From NCBI GenBank assembly GCA_947630595.1, contig CANRIG010000024.1, positions 1-41,611 on the forward strand: a stretch of DNA of 41,611 bases, written 5' to 3'. Of the stretch, positions 1 through 7,684 are shown in pieces. The notes under the pieces were generated by a model, which was not told the origin of the DNA, ran no database searches, and was given only the letters and a program-made list of their open reading frames with translations. The translations under genes and the position numbers were made by a program. The DNA comes from an uncultured Lachnospiraceae bacterium. Lineage in GTDB: Bacteria; Bacillota; Clostridia; Lachnospirales; Lachnospiraceae. Position 1 is the first letter of the stretch. Every line of letters starts with the position of its first letter.

Positions 1-61
1 TGAGACGCCTCCGCGGAGAAATCAAGCTTAAAAAAGCCTGAATCTTGGCGGAGTTGTCTCA
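1..61. repeat. Imperfect inverted repeat at window edge
   Basis: Positions 1-14 and 48-61 are near-perfect reverse complements: TGAGAC and CTCCGC on the left pair with GCGGAG and GTCTCA on the right, with a two-base mismatch in the middle. The 33-base loop contains AAGCTT and an A-run. It may be a terminator of a gene lying left of the window or a small palindromic element. There is no strong T-tract after it, so the terminator reading is weak. Confidence 0.45.
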
Positions 62-120
62 TCTTCGTTTGTCAGGGAAAAAATCGGTATTAACCGACAG
101 CCCCATTTTCAAAATTTGAG

Positions 121-148
121 TTGCCTGCCGGAGAAATGTAGGTATAAT
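121..148 (+). promoter_or_regulatory. Candidate sigma-A promoter of the hem/cob block
   Basis: TTGCCT at 121-126 and a perfect TATAAT at 143-148 are separated by 16 bases. The predicted transcript would carry a leader of about 140 bases before hemB. The leader holds GTGCA (about 202) and TGCAC (about 236), which could pair. I looked for the cobalamin riboswitch B12 box and did not find a convincing match. Confidence 0.45.
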
Positions 149-296
149 AAAAGATAAGCGGAATAACACAGTGCCGCCGTATTAAAATTGGTGCAAAACG
201 AAAAGACCTATATATTAGAGGCAGTTTTCAGAGCCTGCACGGGGTCATATCTCGCAGGAGGCGTGATCTTGTGCGGTATCTGGGAGGAGGAATAAG

Positions 297-1280
297 ATGG
301 ATATGAAGATCAGGCCGAGAAGGCTTCGCTATGGAGAAACGCTGAGAAAGATGGTGCGCGAGACGCGCATGGACGCGTCTTCTTTGATTTATCCGATGTT
401 TGTGCGGGAGGGAAACGGCATCCGCGAGGAGATTCCGACGATGCCCGGCCAGTACCGCTACAGCATCGATACGATGGAAAAAAAGCTGGAGGAGTTGTTG
501 GATGCAGGCGTGTCGAGCGTAATGTTTTTCGGGATTCCCGGTTACAAGGATGAGGTCGGAAGCGGCGCCTACGCTGCGGACGGCATCGTGCAGCGGGCGG
601 TGGCCCGGGCGCGCAGGGAATTTCCGGAGCTATATCTGATCACGGACGTCTGCATGTGCGAATATACCTCGCACGGGCACTGCGGCGTGCTCTGCGGACA
701 TGACGTGGACAACGACGCGACGCTGGAGCTGTTGGCAAAGACGGCGCTTTCCCATGTGCAGGCCGGGGCCGATATGGTGGCACCGTCCGATATGATGGAC
801 GGGCGGGTGGCGGCCATCCGCACCGCGCTCGACGCGGCCGGACACATCAACACGCCGATCATGTCCTATGCCGTCAAGTATGCGTCCGCGTTTTACGGCC
901 CCTTCCGCGACGCGGCCGGCTCCGCCCCGGCGTTCGGCGACCGCAGAAGCTACCAGATGGACTATCACAACAGCCGCGAGGGCATCAAGGAAGCGCTGCT
1001 TGACGTGCAGGAGGGCGCGGACATCATCATGGTGAAGCCGGCGATGTCCTACCTCGACATGGTGGCAAAGATCAAAGAAGCCGTGCACGTTCCGGTGGCT
1101 TCCTACAGCGTCAGCGGCGAGTACGCGATGATCAAAGCCGGCGCGCAGCTCGGTTATATCGATGAGGAAAAAATTATCTGTGAAACGGCGGCGGCCGCGT
1201 TCCGCGCAGGATGTGACATTTACCTGACGTATTACGCGCCGGAGATCGCGCGTTTTATCGCGGAAGGCCGGATCGGCTGA
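297..1280 (+). CDS. hemB: Delta-aminolevulinic acid dehydratase (porphobilinogen synthase)
   Basis: This 327-residue protein is full length for HemB, which condenses two 5-aminolevulinate molecules into porphobilinogen in the cytosol. The metal-binding cysteines are visible as C119, C121 and C129 in CMCEYTSHGHCG, so a zinc-type enzyme is likely. The two active-site lysines fit K194 (SYAVKYASAFYG) and K247 (IIMVKPAMSYLD). The ATG follows GGGAGGAGG at a good distance. It is the first gene of a long plus-strand series. hemL follows after 76 bases, so it probably feeds tetrapyrrole precursor into the cobalamin genes downstream. Confidence 0.97.
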   Translation: MDMKIRPRRLRYGETLRKMVRETRMDASSLIYPMFVREGNGIREEIPTMPGQYRYSIDTMEKKLEELLDAGVSSVMFFGIPGYKDEVGSGAYAADGIVQRAVARARREFPELYLITDVCMCEYTSHGHCGVLCGHDVDNDATLELLAKTALSHVQAGADMVAPSDMMDGRVAAIRTALDAAGHINTPIMSYAVKYASAFYGPFRDAAGSAPAFGDRRSYQMDYHNSREGIKEALLDVQEGADIIMVKPAMSYLDMVAKIKEAVHVPVASYSVSGEYAMIKAGAQLGYIDEEKIICETAAAAFRAGCDIYLTYYAPEIARFIAEGRIG

Positions 1281-1356
1281 GAACAGGCTTTAAATGAAAA
1301 AGTTCTGAGCTGAAAGAAGCCATATATTATTCTATGGAAGAAAGAGGACGACAGCG

Positions 1357-2643
1357 ATGACAAAATCTGAGGCCCTGTTTGAACGGGCTTGCAAGGTAAT
1401 TCCGGGCGGCGTGAACAGTCCGGTGCGTGCGTTCGGTTCTGTCGGGGGTACGCCGCGCATGATTGCTTCCGCCGACGGTTCGCATATGACGGATGAGGAC
1501 GGCAATACATATCTGGATTTTGTCGGTTCCTGGGGACCGATGATTCTCGGACATAACCACCCGGCGGTGCGCGAGGCCGTGATCAAGGCCTGTGAGAAAG
1601 GGCTGAGCTACGGCGCGGCGACGGCGCGCGAGGTGGAGATGGCGGAGCTGATCTGCAGCGCAATCCCCAACCTCGACATGGTGCGGATGGTAAACTCCGG
1701 GACGGAGGCGGTGATGAGCGCCATCCGTGCGGCGCGCGGCTACACGGGCCGGGACAAAATCGTAAAATTCATGGGCTGCTATCACGGACATTCCGACGCA
1801 CTCCTGGTGCAGGCCGGCTCCGGCGTGATGACGGCCGGTATTCCGGACAGCGCCGGCGTTCCCGCGGGATGCACGAAGGACACGCTGTCCGCGATTTACA
1901 ATGATGCCGCTTCCGTGGAGCAGCTGTTTGAGCAATTTCCGGAAGAGATTGCGGCGGTGATCGTGGAGCCGGTCGGCGCCAACATGGGCGTCGTTCCGCC
2001 GCAGCCGGGCTTTCTGGAGGCTCTGCGCAGCCTCTGCACCAGATACGGCGCGGTGCTGATTTTTGACGAAGTGATTACCGGATTCCGGCTGAGCTTTGCC
2101 GGCGCACAGGGCTATTACGGGATCGACGCGGACCTTGTGACTTACGGAAAAATCATCGGCGCAGGCATGCCGGTCGGCGCTTACGGCGGCAGGCGGGAGA
2201 TTATGCAGAAGGTGGCTCCGGCGGGGCCGGTCTATCAGGCCGGGACGCTGAGCGGCAATCCGGTGGCAATGGCGGCCGGGCTTGCGCAGCTTCGGGTTCT
2301 GCGGGACGATCCGCAGTTTTACGAGCGGCTGAATGCGAAGGGCGACTGGTTCTTCGGCGAGATCAGAAAAATTGTGGCGGATTCCGGAGTGAAGGCGCAG
2401 GTAAATTCCTGCGGTTCGCTCGGCTGCATCTTTTTTACCGGGACGCCGGTGCATAATTATGAGACGGCAAAGACCTCGGACACCAGACAGTACGCCGCGT
2501 ACTTCCGTTACATGCTTGCGCACGGCATTTATCTGGCACCGGCGCAGTTCGAGGCGATGTTCCTCTCGGCCACGCACACGCGGGAGGAGCTTTCCGGTGC
2601 GCTTGAGACGATACGCGGTTTCTGCAGTGAGCAGCAGGCGTGA
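1357..2643 (+). CDS. hemL: Glutamate-1-semialdehyde 2,1-aminomutase
   Basis: This 428-residue fold-type I PLP enzyme converts glutamate-1-semialdehyde to 5-aminolevulinate, the substrate of HemB next door. The N-terminal signature PGGVNSPVRAF, the VNSGTEAVMSA phosphate-binding stretch, D237 in IFDEVITGFR and the PLP lysine K265 in TYGKIIGAGMPVGAYGG all match the family. Length is typical. hemA, which makes the substrate in the C5 pathway, is not in the window and may lie to the left. The start follows AGAGGA at about 9 bases. Confidence 0.97.
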   Translation: MTKSEALFERACKVIPGGVNSPVRAFGSVGGTPRMIASADGSHMTDEDGNTYLDFVGSWGPMILGHNHPAVREAVIKACEKGLSYGAATAREVEMAELICSAIPNLDMVRMVNSGTEAVMSAIRAARGYTGRDKIVKFMGCYHGHSDALLVQAGSGVMTAGIPDSAGVPAGCTKDTLSAIYNDAASVEQLFEQFPEEIAAVIVEPVGANMGVVPPQPGFLEALRSLCTRYGAVLIFDEVITGFRLSFAGAQGYYGIDADLVTYGKIIGAGMPVGAYGGRREIMQKVAPAGPVYQAGTLSGNPVAMAAGLAQLRVLRDDPQFYERLNAKGDWFFGEIRKIVADSGVKAQVNSCGSLGCIFFTGTPVHNYETAKTSDTRQYAAYFRYMLAHGIYLAPAQFEAMFLSATHTREELSGALETIRGFCSEQQA

Positions 2644-2709
2644 CAGCTGCAGTGCAAAGGCTCTGCGGCAGCAGGTATAAAGCTGCATAAGGACAGGATG
2701 TGACAGGAA

Positions 2710-3237
2710 ATGATGCATCTCATTACCGGCGGCAGCGGCAGCGGCAAGTCCGCGTATGCGGAAACGCAGGTGCTGGCTGCGGGCGAGGGCCGGAGAATTT
2801 ATATTGCGACCATGATTCCCCGCGGGGAGGAAGGGCGGCAGCGTGTCAGCCGACACAGGCTGCTGCGCGCGGAAAAACAATTTGAGACAATCGAGTGCTA
2901 TACCGGCCTGCAGGCGCTGACACTGCCGGAGTGTGGAACTGTGCTGCTGGAGTGCATGTCAAATCTGGTGGCGAACGAGATGTTTGAGCCGGAGGGAGCC
3001 GGTGCCCACACCGTCGAAGCGGTGCTGGAGGGCGTGCGGATGCTGAAGCGGCAGGCCCGGCACCTGTTTCTGGTGACCAACGAAGTATTCTCGGACGGGA
3101 TTGCCTATGATGAGGAAACGATGCGCTATCTCGCTTATCTGGGAGAGGTGAACTGCGCCCTGGCGGAGATGGCCGATACGGTGACGGAGGTCGTGTACGG
3201 GCTTCCGCAGAGAATCAAAGGAGACGGCAGCGAATGA
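2710..3237 (+). CDS. cobU: Adenosylcobinamide kinase / adenosylcobinamide-phosphate guanylyltransferase
   Basis: The 175-residue protein opens with the P-loop GGSGSGKSAYAE and contains SRHRLLRAEKQFETIE, which fits the region carrying the guanylylated histidine in CobU. The VTNEVFSDGIAYDEETMRYL and VVYGLPQRIKG segments match the CobU C-terminal half. CobU phosphorylates adenosylcobinamide and transfers GMP to it, giving AdoCbi-GDP for CobS. The stop overlaps the cobS start by 4 bases, showing translational coupling. A second ATG lies one codon downstream, so the exact start is uncertain by one residue. Confidence 0.95.
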   Translation: MMHLITGGSGSGKSAYAETQVLAAGEGRRIYIATMIPRGEEGRQRVSRHRLLRAEKQFETIECYTGLQALTLPECGTVLLECMSNLVANEMFEPEGAGAHTVEAVLEGVRMLKRQARHLFLVTNEVFSDGIAYDEETMRYLAYLGEVNCALAEMADTVTEVVYGLPQRIKGDGSE

Positions 3238-4010
3238 ACACAATGAGACGGCTGTGGAGCAGCCTGAATATCGCCTTTTCGATGTATTCCCGGCTTCCCG
3301 CTGCACAGTGCGACTGGTCGGAACAAAATATGCAGTATGTGATGTGTTTCTTTCCCTGGGTCGGCGCTGTGATCGGCGTTCTGTCTCTGGGCTGGGCCCT
3401 GCTGGCGGAGCGGCTCGGCGTGCATGCGCCGCTACGCAATGTGGTGCTGATGCTGATTCCGGTGACCGTCAGCGGCGGGATTCACCTCGACGGACTGCTT
3501 GACACCGCGGATGCGATGAGTTCCTGGCGGCCGCGCGAAAAGCGCCTGGAGATTCTCAAGGATTCTCATGCCGGGGCGTTTGCAGTCATTGCCTGCACGG
3601 CTTATTTTTTCCTGCTGTATGCGGTGATCGACATGGTGCAGGGAGAGATGGTGTATGTTTATGCATTCACCTTTGTGGTGTCCCGTTCCCTGAGCGGATT
3701 TTCGGTGGTGACGTTCCCCAAAGCGACGGCGGACGGAACGGTGGCCGGGTTTTCGCGAAACGCGCAGACCCGCATCATTCAGGGGACGGCAGGGATTTAC
3801 CTTGTCCTTTGCGCCGCCGCCATGGCGGTTTTGCAGCCGTGGTATGCGCTGGCGGCGTTTGCGGGCGCGTTTCTGACTTTTTTCTGGTATTACCGGATGG
3901 CGATGAAGCAGTTCGGAGGCATTAACGGCGATCTGGCCGGCTGTTTTCTGTCGGTGTGTGAGCTGGTGATGCCGCTGATGATGGCGGCGGCGAGTTTGCT
4001 GCCGTTCTGA
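3234..4010 (+). CDS. cobS: Adenosylcobinamide-GDP ribazoletransferase (cobalamin synthase)
   Basis: This 258-residue integral membrane protein joins AdoCbi-GDP with alpha-ribazole or its phosphate. The conserved HLDGLLDTADAMSSWRPREK block, followed by ILKDSHAGAFAV, is the CobS active-site signature, and several hydrophobic helices follow. Length is typical (about 250). The start overlaps the end of cobU (ATGA) and GGAGAC lies upstream. It completes a cobU-cobS nucleotide-loop pair; cobT lies about 33 kb away at the end of the second cobalamin block. Confidence 0.96.
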   Translation: MNTMRRLWSSLNIAFSMYSRLPAAQCDWSEQNMQYVMCFFPWVGAVIGVLSLGWALLAERLGVHAPLRNVVLMLIPVTVSGGIHLDGLLDTADAMSSWRPREKRLEILKDSHAGAFAVIACTAYFFLLYAVIDMVQGEMVYVYAFTFVVSRSLSGFSVVTFPKATADGTVAGFSRNAQTRIIQGTAGIYLVLCAAAMAVLQPWYALAAFAGAFLTFFWYYRMAMKQFGGINGDLAGCFLSVCELVMPLMMAAASLLPF

Positions 4011-4061
4011 GAAGCAGCTGTTTTGATTGCCAATTCTGCCGGATTGTTTCGGCTGCCAGAC

Positions 4062-4090
4062 TTGAATTTAAGACTGTTTCGGTGCATAAT
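4062..4090 (+). promoter_or_regulatory. Candidate internal promoter before the second CobU-like gene
   Basis: TTGAAT at 4062-4067 and CATAAT at 4085-4090 have a 17-base spacer. They lie in the 136-base gap between cobS and the next gene. The predicted start point would be about 45 bases before the next coding start. This is a motif match only. Confidence 0.35.
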
Positions 4091-4146
4091 ATCGGTAGCG
4101 CAGTCTATGCGGTATTTGGAACATTTGCAGGGAGGGCTGCATAATT

Positions 4147-4608
4147 ATGAAGCTGATTATCGGCGGCGCGTATCAGGGCAAGCTGGCCTATGCAAAAAAG
4201 AAATTCCAGGCGGAAGACGGCTGGGCGGACGGCCGGACCTGCGACATGGATGCGGTCTGGACCTGCCGGGGCATGGATCATTTTCACGAATATACACGGC
4301 GGTTGCTGGAAACTTTGGACGGCGATGCCGGTTCGCTTTCCAGATCAGCTGCGCTGCCAATTGAGCCGCATCGGTATGCTTTGACCCCGGAGGCGATGGA
4401 ACAGTGGGCCGCGCAGTTTGCGGCGGAGCTTGCGAAACGGAATCCGCAGATTCTGGTGGTTTCCAATGAACTGGGCTGCGGCGTGGTGCCGCTGGACAGG
4501 ACAGACCGGCTCTGGCGCGAGCTGACCGGGCGAATCTGTACCTGCCTTGCGCAGCAGGCGGACGAGGTGGTGCGCGTGACGTGCGGGATCGGCCTGCGGC
4601 TGAAATAA
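4147..4608 (+). CDS. CobU-like protein with altered P-loop
   Basis: This 153-residue protein resembles CobU at its C-terminal end: VVSNELGCGVVPLDRTDRLW, a short RICTCLAQQADEVVRVTCGI segment and the closing GLRLK are typical CobU features. Its N-terminus MKLIIGGAYQGKLAYAKKKF has a P-loop in which the Ser/Thr after GK is Leu. The central region carrying the guanylylated histidine in CobU is not recognisable. It is shorter than CobU and is the second such gene in the cluster. It could be a cobinamide kinase variant, an accessory protein or a decaying paralogue. The start follows GGGAGGG. The family assignment is firm; the function is uncertain. Confidence 0.75.
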   Translation: MKLIIGGAYQGKLAYAKKKFQAEDGWADGRTCDMDAVWTCRGMDHFHEYTRRLLETLDGDAGSLSRSAALPIEPHRYALTPEAMEQWAAQFAAELAKRNPQILVVSNELGCGVVPLDRTDRLWRELTGRICTCLAQQADEVVRVTCGIGLRLK

Positions 4609-4619
4609 AAGGAGCGCTC

Positions 4620-5147
4620 ATGCATTTTCCTCTTTTTGTCGATTTATCGGAGAAAAAAATTCTGGTAGCTGGGGCCGGAACGATCGCTGCGCGCCGGGTA
4701 CGCGTGCTGTGCGGCTTTGCCGGAACGATCACCGTGGTCGCGCCGGAGGTGAGCCAGGAGTTTTCAGCCCTGCTTGCGGAGAAGTCAGGGCCTGCAGCGC
4801 CGCATGACGGCGGGTCTTTTGCGGCGGAAAGCGGTACGCAGCTTGTCCTGCACAGGCGTCCGTTTGTGCCGGAGGATTTGTCCGGCGCGGATCTGGTGCT
4901 GGCGGCGACAAACGACACAGAGCTGAACCGGTGGATTGCGGAGCTTTGCCGGGCGCGGGGGATTCCCGTGAATAACTGCAGCGACCAGGGCATGTGCGAT
5001 TTTCAGTTTCCTTCTATTATAGAAGAAGACGGCGTTGTGATCGGCATCAACGCGTCGGGGAAAAATCACAGCCGGGTGAAAGAGACGCGGCGGCGGCTGG
5101 AACGTGCGCTGAACCGCGGGGACGCGGCAGGAAAATATGGAGATTGA
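4620..5147 (+). CDS. Precorrin-2 dehydrogenase / sirohydrochlorin chelatase (CysG N-terminal type)
   Basis: The 175-residue protein begins MHFPLFVDLSEKKILVAGAG, the NAD-binding Rossmann start of the CysG-N/Met8 family, and continues with ARRVRVLCGFAGTITVVAPE. The block VNNCSDQGMCDFQFPSIIEE and the tail GINASGKNHSRVKETRRRLE are also typical. The enzyme oxidises precorrin-2 to sirohydrochlorin, and family members can also insert metal. I chose the ATG at 4620 because AAGGAG sits 5 bases upstream; an upstream in-frame start would overlap the previous gene. Residues about 45-65 (SALLAEKSGPAAPHDGG...) look like a lineage-specific insertion. It could take part in cobalt insertion, as no CbiK/CbiX is present in the window. 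Confidence 0.9.
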   Translation: MHFPLFVDLSEKKILVAGAGTIAARRVRVLCGFAGTITVVAPEVSQEFSALLAEKSGPAAPHDGGSFAAESGTQLVLHRRPFVPEDLSGADLVLAATNDTELNRWIAELCRARGIPVNNCSDQGMCDFQFPSIIEEDGVVIGINASGKNHSRVKETRRRLERALNRGDAAGKYGD

Positions 5148-5200
5148 AATCCGCTTTAAAGTGACGAATGACGGGCGGACAGGAATATATTATTTTGAAA

Positions 5201-5320
5201 TGGAAGAAAAATATCAAATGCGATATTGCATTTTTATAAATGAAAGAAAAATATCAAATGTGATATTATATTTTTATAAATGAAAGAAAAATATCAAATG
5301 TGATATTTCGTTTTTATAAA
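5201..5320 (+). repeat. Three 40-bp tandem repeats, each with a palindromic dyad
   Basis: Three contiguous units of exactly 40 bases run 5201-5240, 5241-5280 and 5281-5320. Each reads roughly TGAAAGAAAAATATCAAATG followed by TGATATT, a short variable piece and TTTTTATAAA. Within each unit AATATCA-AATG-TGATATT forms a dyad with 7-base arms (5250-5267 and 5290-5307 perfect; 5210-5227 with one change). The array is AT-rich inside GC-rich DNA and ends 20 bases before the cbiB Shine-Dalgarno sequence. An array of operator sites for a dimeric regulator is the most economical reading; the function is inferred. Confidence 0.85.
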
Positions 5321-5351
5321 TTTGGCAGTTTGCAACACGAAGGAGAACGCA

Positions 5352-6335
5352 ATGTGGAACAGATGCATGGGTTCGCTGCTGGCGGTGGTCGTCGGTTTTT
5401 TTGCGGATATGATTTTTGGTGATCCCGACACGGCGCTGCATCCGATCTGCCTGATCGGCAGATTGATTGCGCGGCTGGAGCGCGCGCTGCGCCGGCTGTT
5501 TCCGGCCACGGAGCGCGGGGAGCTCTGCGCCGGCGGCGTGCTGGCTGTGCTGGTGATCCTGATCTCGGCTGGTATTCCGGGATTTCTGCTGTTTGCGGCC
5601 TACCGCCTGTCGTTCTGGCTGGGCGCTGCGGTGGAAGCGGTGATGTGCTTTTTTATTTTTGCCGTGAAATCCCTGAAATCGGAGAGCGCCAATGTGGCCA
5701 GGGCGCTGCGGGAGGAAGGCCTTGAGGCCGGGCGGAGCGCGGTGGCGCGCATCGTGGGCCGTGATACGCAGGCTCTGTCGGAGCGCGGCGTCGTCAAGGC
5801 TGCGGTGGAGACGGTGGCGGAAAATTTTTCCGACGGCGTGTTTGCGCCCATGCTGTACCTGATGCTTGGCGGCGGCACGCTGGGGTTTGCCTACAAGAGC
5901 ATCAACACCATGGACTCGATGATCGGCTACAAAAACGACCGCTACCTGTATTTCGGCAGGTTGGCGGCCCGCCTGGATGATATCGCCAACTACGTGCCGT
6001 CGCGGCTGGCCGCGCTTTTCCTGATTGCGGCGTCGGGGCTGTGCGGGCAGGACGCGCGCGCGGCCTGGAAAATCTGGCGGCGCGACCGCAGAAATCATGC
6101 CAGCCCCAATTCCGCGCAGACCGAGGCGGCGGCGGCCGGGGCTCTGCATGTGCAGCTGGCGGGTGATGCATATTATTTTGGAAAGCTGTATAAAAAGCCG
6201 TTTATCGGCGACGATATCCGGCCCGTGGAGACAGAGGACATCGCCCGTATGAACCGGATGATGGTGACGGCGTCGGCGCTTTCGCTGGCAGTGCTGGTGC
6301 TGGTAAAGCTGCTGCTGTGCGCGCTGCTGCGGTAA
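5352..6335 (+). CDS. cbiB: Adenosylcobinamide-phosphate synthase (CbiB/CobD family)
   Basis: This 327-residue membrane protein attaches aminopropanol (or its phosphate) to cobyric acid. FFADMIFGDPDTALHPICLI is the classic N-terminal CbiB motif. NFSDGVFAPMLYLMLGG, FAYKSINTMDSMIGYKNDRY and RRDRRNHASPNSAQTEAAAA are the conserved cytoplasmic loops. Several hydrophobic helices separate them. The ATG at 5352 is chosen because AAGGAG lies 6 bases upstream; a TTG at 5322 would start inside the repeat tail. It is preceded by the tandem repeat array, which suggests regulation separate from the genes upstream. Confidence 0.96.
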   Translation: MWNRCMGSLLAVVVGFFADMIFGDPDTALHPICLIGRLIARLERALRRLFPATERGELCAGGVLAVLVILISAGIPGFLLFAAYRLSFWLGAAVEAVMCFFIFAVKSLKSESANVARALREEGLEAGRSAVARIVGRDTQALSERGVVKAAVETVAENFSDGVFAPMLYLMLGGGTLGFAYKSINTMDSMIGYKNDRYLYFGRLAARLDDIANYVPSRLAALFLIAASGLCGQDARAAWKIWRRDRRNHASPNSAQTEAAAAGALHVQLAGDAYYFGKLYKKPFIGDDIRPVETEDIARMNRMMVTASALSLAVLVLVKLLLCALLR

Positions 6336-6465
6336 GTTTGTGAATACTGTTTATCATTGCGCTAAATGTGTGGCTGCGGCGCAGTTTACGCATATGGAGA
6401 TGACGGAATGCGGGCGGCCGGCGCATACCGGTGCATAAATTATCTGAATTTGGAAAGGAACCGCT

Positions 6466-7665
6466 ATGCTTCACAAACATGGAGGAGACATCTACGAGGG
6501 CCGGGTGCAGACCGATTTCTCGGCGAATATCAATTTTCGGGGCATGCCGTCGTCCGTGCGGGCGGCGGCGGAGCGGGCGGTAAGCGCTTCGGTTCATTAT
6601 CCCGACCCGGAGTGCCGGGCGCTGCGCGCCGCGCTGGCAAAGCGTGAAAATGCGCTGCTGCTGCAGACGAAACCGGAAAAACGGCTGCGCCCGGACAACG
6701 AGGACGCGGCGAAAAGACCGGCTGCCGGCGGCAGCGAGCCAGCGAAGCCTCAAAATATTGCGGCAACGCAAATCGCCGCGGAACAGATCATCTGCGGGAA
6801 CGGGGCGGCGGAGCTGATGTTTGCGCTGGCGGCGGCGCGAAAGCCGCGGCGGGCGCTGCTGGCTGTGCCTTCCTTTTTTGAATACGAGCAGGCGCTGATG
6901 GCGTTCGGCTGCGGGACGGAGCATTTTGTGCTGTGCAAAGAACGGGATTTTGCGCTGGATGATGCTTTCTTTGCCGCGCTGCAGGGCGAATCCGGCGCGG
7001 CCTGCGACATCGTGGTACTGGGCAATCCGAACAACCCGAACGGCCGGCTGATTGACGCCGCGCTTCTGGAAAAGCTGATCTGCCTGTGCCGGAAGCGGGG
7101 AGTTCTGCTGGTGCTGGATGAGAGCTTTTATGACTTTCTGGACGAGGAGGCCGCGAAGCGGACTTTCTCAGGAGTATGCGAAGTGCAAAGCTGTCCGCAG
7201 CTTTTTATAATGAAGTCGTTCACCAAGATGTACGGCATGCCGGGACTGCGCTTCGGTTACGGCATTTGCAGCGACCGGGGCCTGCTGGAGCGGATGCGTG
7301 AGGTGCTGCAGCCGTGGAATGTGTCGGTTCCGGCGCAGGCGGCCGGATGCGCGGCGGCCGGGGAGCTGGAGTTTGCGCGTGAGACGGCGCGGCAGATTTC
7401 GGCAAACCGCAGGCAGCTGTGGCAGCGGATGGAGGAGGCCGGTTACCGGGTGTTTCACTCGGACGCCAATTTTCTGCTGTTTGAGGGGCCGGAGGGCCTG
7501 CAGGAATACTGCCGGTCGCGCGGCTTCTTGATTCGGGACTGCAGCAATTATCCGGGACTGCAAAAAGGCTTCTTCCGCGTCTGCGTGCGCGGCGAACAGG
7601 AGAACGCGGCGCTGATGCAGGCGCTGCGGGACGCGCGAAAGAGCCTGCAGGAAATCAAGTGCTGA
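6466..7665 (+). CDS. cobD: L-threonine-O-3-phosphate decarboxylase
   Basis: This 399-residue fold-type I PLP enzyme makes (R)-1-amino-2-propanol phosphate for the CbiB step. HGGDIYEG at the N-terminus is diagnostic of CobD. The PLP lysine is K254 in [18 protein letters not shown], with LGNPNNPNG and VLDESFYDF upstream. It is longer than usual (about 360) because residues about 62-104 form a K/P/A-rich insertion between [11 protein letters not shown] and [13 protein letters not shown]. Compare similar insertions in CbiD and CobK here. GGAAAGGAACC lies before the ATG. The 130-base upstream gap shows no clear promoter. Confidence 0.95.
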   Translation: MLHKHGGDIYEGRVQTDFSANINFRGMPSSVRAAAERAVSASVHYPDPECRALRAALAKRENALLLQTKPEKRLRPDNEDAAKRPAAGGSEPAKPQNIAATQIAAEQIICGNGAAELMFALAAARKPRRALLAVPSFFEYEQALMAFGCGTEHFVLCKERDFALDDAFFAALQGESGAACDIVVLGNPNNPNGRLIDAALLEKLICLCRKRGVLLVLDESFYDFLDEEAAKRTFSGVCEVQSCPQLFIMKSFTKMYGMPGLRFGYGICSDRGLLERMREVLQPWNVSVPAQAAGCAAAGELEFARETARQISANRRQLWQRMEEAGYRVFHSDANFLLFEGPEGLQEYCRSRGFLIRDCSNYPGLQKGFFRVCVRGEQENAALMQALRDARKSLQEIKC

Positions 7666-7684
7666 AAACTGGGAGGTATCTGGC

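Noticed and set aside
149-296. Possible cobalamin riboswitch in the hemB leader
   Set aside because: The leader is long and near cobalamin genes, but the B12 box and the expected conserved core pieces were not found by eye.
1327-2880. Long minus-strand reading frame opposite hemL
   Set aside because: It is the antisense shadow of a clear hemL/cobU region in GC-rich DNA, with Arg/His-rich composition and no family features.
5201-5320. CRISPR array from the 40-bp repeats
   Set aside because: The units are contiguous with no unique spacers, and no cas genes are nearby.
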